Below, piece after piece: positions 36,463 through 44,480 of a DNA stretch of 44,480 nucleotides. The translations under genes and the position numbers were made by a program. Within the stretch, counting starts at the first letter, position 1. The number at the start of each line of letters is the position of its first letter. Origin of the DNA: Alphaproteobacteria bacterium (lineage in GTDB: Bacteria; Pseudomonadota; Alphaproteobacteria; SHVW01); the NCBI GenBank assembly GCA_016869645.1, contig VGDO01000020.1, forward strand, positions 1 to 44,480, written 5' to 3'. The notes under the pieces were generated by a model, which was not told the DNA's origin, made no database searches, and saw only the letters and a program-made list of their open reading frames with translations.

Positions 36463-37569
36463 TTAGCGGGCACCGCTGCCCGACGGGAGCGCCTCGACGA
36501 AACGGCCGACCACGTCGCGGATTTCGTCGATCGTGAGCTCGAAGGCTGCCTCGCGGACCGTGATCTCGAACATGGCCAGTCCCTGGATCGGACAATCCAC
36601 CGGATCGTCGAACAGCCAGACCCCGGTCTCCTCGCTGATGCCGAGCGCCGCCTCACGCGCGCGATCGCAAGCGCCCTCGACGATGACATGAAACGCATTC
36701 GCGTGCGGCGGGTCGGGCGACACGCGCACACGCGGCAGGGTCCGAAGCGCGGCCGCGATCGCGACCGCCCGCTCATGGTAATCGGCCATGCGCGGCAGCC
36801 TCTCGTCGAGACCTTTCAGTGCCGATAGCAGGTAGGGAAAGCTGCGCAGCGCCCGTCCGCCGGCGCGGCGTTGCCAAACCCGCGCCTCCTCAATCATCGG
36901 GCCTGATCCAGCCAGCGCCGCGCCGGCAAGCCCGCCCAGCCCCTTGTCGAAGGCGACATAGACCGTGTCGAACAGCGCCGCGATCTCGGCGAACGGTTTG
37001 CCGTAGTGCGGCTGGCTCTCCCAGATGCGCGCGCCGTCTAAATGCAGCGCAATGCCGCGCCGGCGTGCCTGCTGCGAGATCTCGACCAGCTCATCCCAAG
37101 GCTGCAGAACACAGCCGAGGCGCCTGAGCGGCATCTCCAGGGTCAATGCGCCCAGCTTCTCGGTGATGCCCCGGAGATCGACCGGCGTGGGCAGCCGGTC
37201 ATAGCCGCCGAACGACGCGGCGGTCATGCTCCAGAGCTCCTGGTAGGCACGCAGCTCGTATTCCTCGAAATGCGAGCGCGGGTGCATGGCGACGCGCCGG
37301 CAGCCGGCACGGTCGGCCAGGACACGGAGTGCTGCGAGCTGCGCCAGCTTGCCGCTCGGCATGTAGGCCACCGCCTCCTTGCCCAGGAGGTGGGCGACGC
37401 GGCGCTCCAGCCGCTCGACGAGTTCGCCCGAGTTGTACTTGTCCGCCTCGCAGTCGCCCGCATAGGCGGCAAGCTCCCGCAGCGCCTCAGCCGGGCGCGC
37501 CGGACGATCGTGAGAGACGAAGCGCCGGCACCGCCGTTTGATCTCCGCGGCGCGATTCAACATGTCCAT
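36463..37569 (-). CDS. PLP-dependent beta-eliminating-lyase/threonine-aldolase-fold enzyme
   Basis: A fold-type I PLP enzyme of the low-specificity threonine aldolase/beta-eliminating lyase group. Marks are DKYNSGELVERLERRVAHLL, EAVAYMPSGKLAQLAALRVL (phosphate site), the Asp in GIALHLDGARIWES, and the PLP Lys in VYVAFDKGLGGLAGA. True threonine aldolases often read S-K-G-L-G-A-P-V-G at that Lys. The motif here differs, and the roughly 30-aa N-terminal lead is unusual, so the substrate is uncertain. The start is uncertain too: the ATG at 37569 is taken (368 aa); a TTG at 37605 lacks a ribosome binding site. It lies 30 nt upstream of the acyl-CoA dehydrogenase. Confidence 0.7.
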   Translation of the reverse strand: MDMLNRAAEIKRRCRRFVSHDRPARPAEALRELAAYAGDCEADKYNSGELVERLERRVAHLLGKEAVAYMPSGKLAQLAALRVLADRAGCRRVAMHPRSHFEEYELRAYQELWSMTAASFGGYDRLPTPVDLRGITEKLGALTLEMPLRRLGCVLQPWDELVEISQQARRRGIALHLDGARIWESQPHYGKPFAEIAALFDTVYVAFDKGLGGLAGAALAGSGPMIEEARVWQRRAGGRALRSFPYLLSALKGLDERLPRMADYHERAVAIAAALRTLPRVRVSPDPPHANAFHVIVEGACDRAREAALGISEETGVWLFDDPVDCPIQGLAMFEITVREAAFELTIDEIRDVVGRFVEALPSGSGAR

Positions 37570-37709
37570 GCAGGCTGTCTCGTCGAAAGCGATGCTGTCG
37601 TGCAAGCACTAGCACAACGCAGCTAGCCGTCAAAATGCCGGGCACTCCCGGCGCTTCGTCCCGCACCTCGGGCGAAGCCCGAGGCTCAGCATGGGCGAGG
37701 AAGCGCCAA

Positions 37710-38636
37710 TCAGGCCGTGCGCCGATAGACCCGCCGGGTCGGGAACACCGCCTTGAGCTCGGTCCAACCGCGCGCGGCCGCCGCGTGGGACGGCGCCTTG
37801 TGCCTGGCGGCCGCCTGCTCGAGCCTGGCGATGCGATCGCGCGTGCCGGGATGCGACGCGAACAGCGAGGTGGTGCCCTCGGCACCCTGCGGCACGACCT
37901 GAAGCATCGTGTGGTAGAAGCGCGTCACCTTGGTCGGGTCGTATCCCGCCATGTCGAAGACCTGGAGTATGTGCTCGTCGGCGGCGTATTCGTTTGACTG
38001 GGAATAGCCCGAAGTCACCATCGCATAGATCGGCTCCTGCAGCGCGTCGAGCACGGCGCCGGTCAGGATGCCGCCCGCGCCCGAAACGCGCGAGGAGATC
38101 ACTTCGCGGCCGACCTGCGTCAGCCCCTTGGTGAACGCCTCCGATCTCATTTGCGCCAGCGCATGGCTGAGCTCGGCATGGCCGACCTCGTGGGCGATCA
38201 CCGCGGCGAGTTCGGACGGGTCGTCGCAATAGCGCACCAACCCCTTGTTGATGCCGAGCTTGCCGCCGGGCAGTGCCCAGGCGTTGACGGTATCGTCGTT
38301 GAGCAGCACGAACTGCCACGGCAGCTGCGGCCGCGTGGTCGTGCGCAGGATCGGATCGGCGAACTGCGCGATCGCAGACTGCGCCATTCGATTGCGATAG
38401 GGTCCGCCCGACCGGGCGACGAAATTGTCGAAATAGGCGTTGCCCATCCGGATCTCGTCCTCCTCGCCCAGGTTCATGCCCTGGAAGAGATTCTGCACGC
38501 CCGAGAACATGCGGCCGAGATCCAGCCCGCCGCCCTTGCCGAACGGCAGGCTGAACTGCGCCAGCGCGGGCGTTGCCGTCAGCGCGAGCGCACCGCCGAG
38601 CACGGCGCGACGCGAGAGCGCGTGATGGTTTGCCAT
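37710..38636 (-). CDS. Exported M48-family zinc metalloprotease
   Basis: A periplasmic peptidase related to BepA/LoiP. The 308-aa protein opens with HALSRRAVLGGALALTATPA, a signal sequence with a twin-Arg look, ending ALAQ. The catalytic zinc site is HEVGH at 149-153 with the third ligand Glu216 in NEYAADE. SHPGTRDRI at 261 is a family C-terminal motif. No transmembrane segments follow and there are no TPR repeats, unlike BepA. It lies 10 nt after the cyclase stop, the third gene of an apparent operon, which hints at a role in envelope quality control tied to cAMP signalling. Confidence 0.88.
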   Translation of the reverse strand: MANHHALSRRAVLGGALALTATPALAQFSLPFGKGGGLDLGRMFSGVQNLFQGMNLGEEDEIRMGNAYFDNFVARSGGPYRNRMAQSAIAQFADPILRTTTRPQLPWQFVLLNDDTVNAWALPGGKLGINKGLVRYCDDPSELAAVIAHEVGHAELSHALAQMRSEAFTKGLTQVGREVISSRVSGAGGILTGAVLDALQEPIYAMVTSGYSQSNEYAADEHILQVFDMAGYDPTKVTRFYHTMLQVVPQGAEGTTSLFASHPGTRDRIARLEQAAARHKAPSHAAAARGWTELKAVFPTRRVYRRTA

Positions 38637-38646
38637 GGCAACCTCC

Positions 38647-40833
38647 CTACTTCGTCTTCATTTCGAATGCGCCGTTCCAGTCGGCCGGTGGCGACGCCGC
38701 CTGATAGTGACGGCACCGCTCGGCGTACATCTCGGCGGCCGGGTCGCTCGCGGCGAGTGCGGCGAAGGCGCGCCCGGCAGCGGCGAAATCGCGCGCATCA
38801 TAGAGAGCGAGCGCGGCGTGGAAGGCGGCGATCCGTTCGAGCAGCGCCGCACCCGCATCGCTGCGCCGGCCGAACACCTCGAACACCGTGACCGGCTCGC
38901 GCTTGCCCTTGACGACCAGCCGGTCGAGCCGGCGCAGCGTGAACTCGCCGCCAAGACCCGAAGCGACGTCCTCGCTGATCATGATGTTCGAGCCATACTC
39001 CTTGTTGGCGCCTTCCAGGCGCGCGGCAAGATTGACCGTGTCGCCCGTCACCGTGTAGTTGAGGCGCGCCTTCGAGCCCATGTTGCCGACCACGGCCATG
39101 CCCGTGTTCAGGCCGATGCGCGTGCCGATCGGCTTCATGCCGTATTCGCGCTCGACCACCTCGGCATTGAAGCGCTCGAGTGCCGCCAAACAATCGAGCG
39201 CCGCCTCGACGCCGTGGCGCTCCGACTGGTCATCGTCGAGTGGCGCGTTCCAGATCGCCATCACCGCATCGCCGATGTACTTGTCGACATAGCCGCCGCG
39301 CGCTTCGACCGCTTCGGTCATGACGGTCAGATACTTGTTCAGGATCTCGACCAGCCGGTCCGGCTGATCGCGCAGGCCTTCGCTGATCGTGGTGAAGCCG
39401 GCGATATCGGAGAAGAACACGGTGACGCGCCGCTTCTCGCCGCCGAGCCGCAGCGCCTCCGGGTCGGCCGCCAGCCGGTCGACCAGCACCGGCGCCAGGT
39501 AGTGCCGGAACGCGTGCTGAATCCAGCGCCGCTCCTTGTCCTCGACGACGAAGCGATAAGCATAGGTCAGGCTGTAGGCGAGCGCCGCCGTCACGGCCAG
39601 CATCGCGATCGGCACGACCACGCCGGCCGCGAAGGCGTTGACGGCGAGCACCAGCTCGGCCGCCAGGACCGCGCCGGCCGCGGCAAGGCCAGCGCCGGGC
39701 TTGAGCATGAAGAAGAGGACAGCGAGCAGCAGCACGCTGGAGGTGACGGCGGCGAATTGCGCCGCCTTCGGCAAGGGCGCCAGGTGCAGATCCTTGGTCA
39801 AGGTGTTGATCGCCGCGGCATGGATCAGCACGCCCGGCATCGAGCGGCGGTCGCCGAGCGCGCCGAAGCGCTCGGGTTCGGCCGCGACACGGCAGCGCTC
39901 GGGTTGCGCCGCGGCGTCGGCGCGCGCCGTCATGGCCAGCCGCTTGGAGCTGACGAAGCGGTCCTCGAGATCGAGCGCCTCGCCAAAGATCACGATCTTG
40001 CCGCGGAAATGGCGCGCGAAATAGGCGGCAGCTCCCTCGCCCGCGCAGGTCCACAGGTCGACCATGCTGTAGATCGGTATGTCGCCGGGCACGGTGTTGA
40101 AGTTGATGAGGAAGTCGTCGGCCGGCAGCGCGGCACCGGCGCGCCGGGCGAGCTCAGCGCCGAACGACGGGGTTTCGCCGCCGCCTTCGTTGCCGAAGGC
40201 GCGGAAATAGCCGCGCACGACATCGTCGGGATCGACCATCAGATTGAGCGTGCGGAGGTTGTCGCGCCCCTTGATCGCGGCGATCTGGCCCGGATAGGGC
40301 TGGATCGTCTCGCTGCTCAGCCTGGCCTGGCCGAGCACGATCAGCTCCCGGTCCGCCGCCTTGCGCAGCGCCAGAAGAAACGGCCGGTCATATCCGCGCA
40401 GCAGCTCGGGCCGGTCGAGGCTGGTCGGATAGATCACGTCAAACCCGACCGCCTTGGGTCCGGCTTCCGTCACCATCTCCAGGACGCGCGCGATATGCGG
40501 CGTCCAGGCGACCTTGGGCGTGTTGCGGAACGGCTCGGCGCGATAGCTCTGCTCGTCGATCGCGACGACGACGACGTCGGATTCGGACGGCGCGAACAGC
40601 GGCCCGTGAAGCCAATGACGCAACGGCAGCAGTGCATCGATGCCGAGACGAAGCAGGAAATCGGCCGGTGGCAGCAGGATGAGGCCGCCGGACAGTAGCG
40701 CCAGCGCCGCCGCCACTGCCAGGCGGCGGCGCCACTTGCGCGACAACGCCGCCGCGAGGGCCGCGCGAAGCCCCTGGCGCGGCCCCGGACGCTGCCCGAG
40801 ACGCTGCTTAAGAGCCTGTGACAGGAACGACAC
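38647..40833 (-). CDS. CHASE2-domain adenylate cyclase
   Basis: An inner-membrane class III nucleotide cyclase. From the GTG at 40833 it has 728 aa: one helix (39-55), a periplasmic CHASE2 sensor (about 85-345, VVVVAIDEQSYRAEP), three helices (361-377, 381-400, 404-428) and a cytoplasmic cyclase domain (about 465-655). Metal ligands Asp476 and Asp522, transition-state residues Asn601 and Arg605, and purine-selecting Lys518 and Thr594 are all present, so it should be active and make cAMP rather than cGMP. The last 70 residues are helical (TPR-like). The start overlaps the upstream gene by 26 nt and lacks a clear ribosome binding site, so the exact start is uncertain. Confidence 0.88.
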   Translation of the reverse strand: MSFLSQALKQRLGQRPGPRQGLRAALAAALSRKWRRRLAVAAALALLSGGLILLPPADFLLRLGIDALLPLRHWLHGPLFAPSESDVVVVAIDEQSYRAEPFRNTPKVAWTPHIARVLEMVTEAGPKAVGFDVIYPTSLDRPELLRGYDRPFLLALRKAADRELIVLGQARLSSETIQPYPGQIAAIKGRDNLRTLNLMVDPDDVVRGYFRAFGNEGGGETPSFGAELARRAGAALPADDFLINFNTVPGDIPIYSMVDLWTCAGEGAAAYFARHFRGKIVIFGEALDLEDRFVSSKRLAMTARADAAAQPERCRVAAEPERFGALGDRRSMPGVLIHAAAINTLTKDLHLAPLPKAAQFAAVTSSVLLLAVLFFMLKPGAGLAAAGAVLAAELVLAVNAFAAGVVVPIAMLAVTAALAYSLTYAYRFVVEDKERRWIQHAFRHYLAPVLVDRLAADPEALRLGGEKRRVTVFFSDIAGFTTISEGLRDQPDRLVEILNKYLTVMTEAVEARGGYVDKYIGDAVMAIWNAPLDDDQSERHGVEAALDCLAALERFNAEVVEREYGMKPIGTRIGLNTGMAVVGNMGSKARLNYTVTGDTVNLAARLEGANKEYGSNIMISEDVASGLGGEFTLRRLDRLVVKGKREPVTVFEVFGRRSDAGAALLERIAAFHAALALYDARDFAAAGRAFAALAASDPAAEMYAERCRHYQAASPPADWNGAFEMKTK

Positions 40834-41629
40834 GATTGGCCAGCGTGTCCGGAACCTCGAGGCCTGGATCGATCGAGAAATTGGCGGCGCGCAGCACCTG
40901 ACCGCCGGCGATGATCTCGACTCGATAGGGCATGCCGACCGCAAGCGGCGGCGCATTCGCTGGATAGTCGGCGAACCCGGCGCTGCTCGCGACCTGCCAG
41001 ACGATCTGAGCCGGGTTGCTGTCGAGATTGAGCACGCGGATGGTGACCGGACGGCCGCGGTCATCCCACTTGAACATCGGACGCGCGCCCTTGATGGTGC
41101 GCTCGCTCCAGTTCTGGCCATCGAAAGGGGTCACGCGGTTGACCGTGGCGCCGGCTTCCGTGGCGGAGGCCGTCACGATCGGCGCGGCCGTCTGGCAGTT
41201 GCCGGCCGGCTTTGCCTGCAGCCGGCCACCCGTGACCCTGCTGCCGGCCGGCGCCACCATGACCGTGCCGCCGGTGATGGTCTCGACGAGGCAGCCCGAG
41301 AGATAGGAGAGCGTGAGCTTTCCCTTGGCGCCAAGCGACAGCGTCTGGCCGGAGAAGACATAGTCCATGAACTGGACACCGGCATCGGGCGCCTCGTCGA
41401 TCGCTTCGACGACCGCAACCGCATCCGTGCCCAGCCCACCAGCCGCGCCGGTCTGGCCCGCGGGCTGCCCGCCCTGCATGCGGCTGACGGGCGAGGCTTC
41501 TTGCTGACCTGCCGGCTGCTGAACGGCCGGCACGAGCTGCTGAAGGAAGTTGAACGGATTCTGAGCTGCTGCCGGACATGCGCCGGAGAGCGCGGCTGCG
41601 ACCACCAGCCAGCCCGGATGCCTCACCAT
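40808..41629 (-). CDS. Exported protein of unknown function, partner of the CHASE2 cyclase
   Basis: 273 aa from the ATG at 41629, with GGAGG 7 nt upstream. Residues 1-23 are a signal peptide ending PAAAQ. A Gln/Pro/Gly-rich linker follows (25-75). Residues 80-145 hold short beta repeats with VFSGQTLSLGAKGKLTLSYL, like the FecR-type domains often found beside CHASE2 cyclases. A C-terminal beta domain (about 175-265, FKWDDRGRPVTIRVLNLD) looks Ig-like. No enzyme motif is seen. It may be the periplasmic ligand or regulator of the cyclase; that is inference from context. Confidence 0.6.
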   Translation of the reverse strand: MVRHPGWLVVAAALSGACPAAAQNPFNFLQQLVPAVQQPAGQQEASPVSRMQGGQPAGQTGAAGGLGTDAVAVVEAIDEAPDAGVQFMDYVFSGQTLSLGAKGKLTLSYLSGCLVETITGGTVMVAPAGSRVTGGRLQAKPAGNCQTAAPIVTASATEAGATVNRVTPFDGQNWSERTIKGARPMFKWDDRGRPVTIRVLNLDSNPAQIVWQVASSAGFADYPANAPPLAVGMPYRVEIIAGGQVLRAANFSIDPGLEVPDTLANRVVPVTGS

Positions 41630-41734
41630 GTGAGCCTCCGCCGTGAGGGTTTCACCGTCCCGCGCAGGACCGGGTCGCGGATGAACTCCGCGCGAGTTCG
41701 CGCGGCGCAGCATCATCGTTACGTCGACTGGTCA

Positions 41735-41762
41735 AGTATAAGGATAACACGAAACCGGCCAA
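41735..41762 (-). promoter_or_regulatory. Promoter of the exported protein-cyclase-protease operon
   Basis: On the minus strand TTGGCC (41762-41757), a 16-nt spacer and TATACT (41740-41735). The -10 matches consensus at five of six bases. The leader to the ATG at 41629 would be about 100 nt. Confidence 0.6.
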
Positions 41763-41828
41763 TCGCGAACCGGCAACGCAGTGTTCGCTGCCGACAGCGT
41801 CCAGCTCCTTGATGAGACACGGCGCCGA

Positions 41829-41856
41829 TTGACCCTGCCCCGGCCGCACATATGAT
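41829..41856 (+). promoter_or_regulatory. Promoter of hemB
   Basis: TTGACC (41829-41834), a 16-nt spacer and TATGAT (41851-41856), each one base off consensus. Transcription would begin near 41863, giving a leader under 30 nt before the ATG at 41890. Confidence 0.7.
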
Positions 41857-41874
41857 GGCGATCCCAAGCTTTGA

Positions 41875-42912
<1,038 letters not shown>

Positions 42913-42921
42913 ACCCGCCGC

Positions 42922-44361
<1,440 letters not shown>

Positions 44362-44480
44362 TTAGAGAACAATCGCTCTGTCTTACGATGACTTTGGCGT
44401 TATGGTGTAGTTCCAGTCGCCATGGAATTCGTGGCGAGCGAGGTTGATTGCCGCCAATTCGGCGTCGGAGACTTTGACGC
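44362..44480 (-). mobile_element. Right end of an insertion sequence, ISAzo13-like
   Basis: The transposase tail (44383-44480) and a roughly 20-bp non-coding edge (about 44362-44382) abut the cut-off kinase gene. The terminal repeat cannot be defined because the other end is outside the window. The exact junction lies somewhere in 44350-44382. Confidence 0.6.
44383..44480 (-). CDS. ISAzo13-type transposase, C-terminal end (5' end outside window)
   Basis: The last 31 codons of a gene read from the window edge: VKVSDAELAAI, then residues up to FHGDWNYTITPKSS and a stop at 44385-44383. The pattern V-K-V-S-D-x-E-x-A-x-x-N-L followed by F-H-G-x-W-N-Y-T-I-x-P is how ISAzo13-family (Rhodopirellula-type DDE) transposases typically end. 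It is too short for the ORF to be called by length; the match is by recall of the family. Confidence 0.72.
   Translation of the reverse strand, partial: VKVSDAELAAINLARHEFHGDWNYTITPKSS

Noticed and set aside
38635..40698. 687-aa plus-strand ORF opposite the cyclase gene
   Set aside because: A mirror frame of the cyclase; rich in Arg, His and Asp with no domain, signal or ribosome binding site.

Overview
The window is high-GC DNA from an alphaproteobacterium. Evidence for this is the long one-strand run rpsB-tsf-pyrH-frr-uppS-cdsA-dxr-rseP-bamA-skp-lpxD-fabZ-lpxA-lpxI-lpxB, the use of LpxI instead of LpxH, a short ProRS without an editing insert, a porphobilinogen synthase with an Asp-type metal site, an LdtR-like MarR regulator and a PAS_5-type protein. 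A soil or aquatic Rhodospirillales/Hyphomicrobiales-like lineage fits, but I cannot name the genus. No rRNA, tRNA or CRISPR was seen.

Layout. 1-3.5 kb (+ strand): tail of a degenerate Hpt-like protein, gltX, gltA and a small membrane protein overlapping the end of gltA. 3.5-18.9 kb (- strand): a 15-kb housekeeping run. It carries translation (rpsB, tsf, frr), UMP kinase, lipid carrier and phospholipid synthesis (uppS, cdsA), isoprenoids (dxr), envelope proteolysis (rseP), outer-membrane assembly (bamA, skp) and lipid A/fatty acid synthesis (lpxD, fabZ, lpxA, lpxI, lpxB). It ends in a glyoxalase I gene that overlaps lpxB. A good promoter lies upstream of rpsB. 19-20.7 kb (+): an EamA-type exporter and an orphan PAS_5 protein. 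20.7-27.3 kb (-): dnaE and a TRAP transporter (DctP-DctQ-DctM order). 27.3-28.5 kb: a sparse region with small genes (Gly-zipper lipoprotein, small helical proteins).

28.5-32.7 kb (-): lolD, lolC, proS and a glutathione S-transferase. 32.7-37.6 kb (-): an LdtR-like MarR regulator with a likely autoregulatory operator, then three valine-catabolism genes (3-hydroxyisobutyrate dehydrogenase, 3-hydroxyisobutyryl-CoA hydrolase, acyl-CoA dehydrogenase) and a threonine-aldolase-fold PLP enzyme. 37.7-41.8 kb (-): an apparent three-gene operon of an exported protein, a CHASE2 adenylate cyclase and an exported M48 metalloprotease, behind a near-consensus promoter. This is the best candidate here for a little-described signalling module. 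41.8-42.9 kb (+): hemB with its own consensus-like promoter. 42.9-44.5 kb (-): a sensor histidine kinase whose N-terminus has been cut off by an insertion sequence; the C-terminus of an ISAzo13-type transposase runs off the window end.

Starts were adjusted where upstream extensions ran into neighbouring genes, using ribosome binding sites, overlaps and family lengths. All functional calls are from reading the translated sequence; no database search was made.
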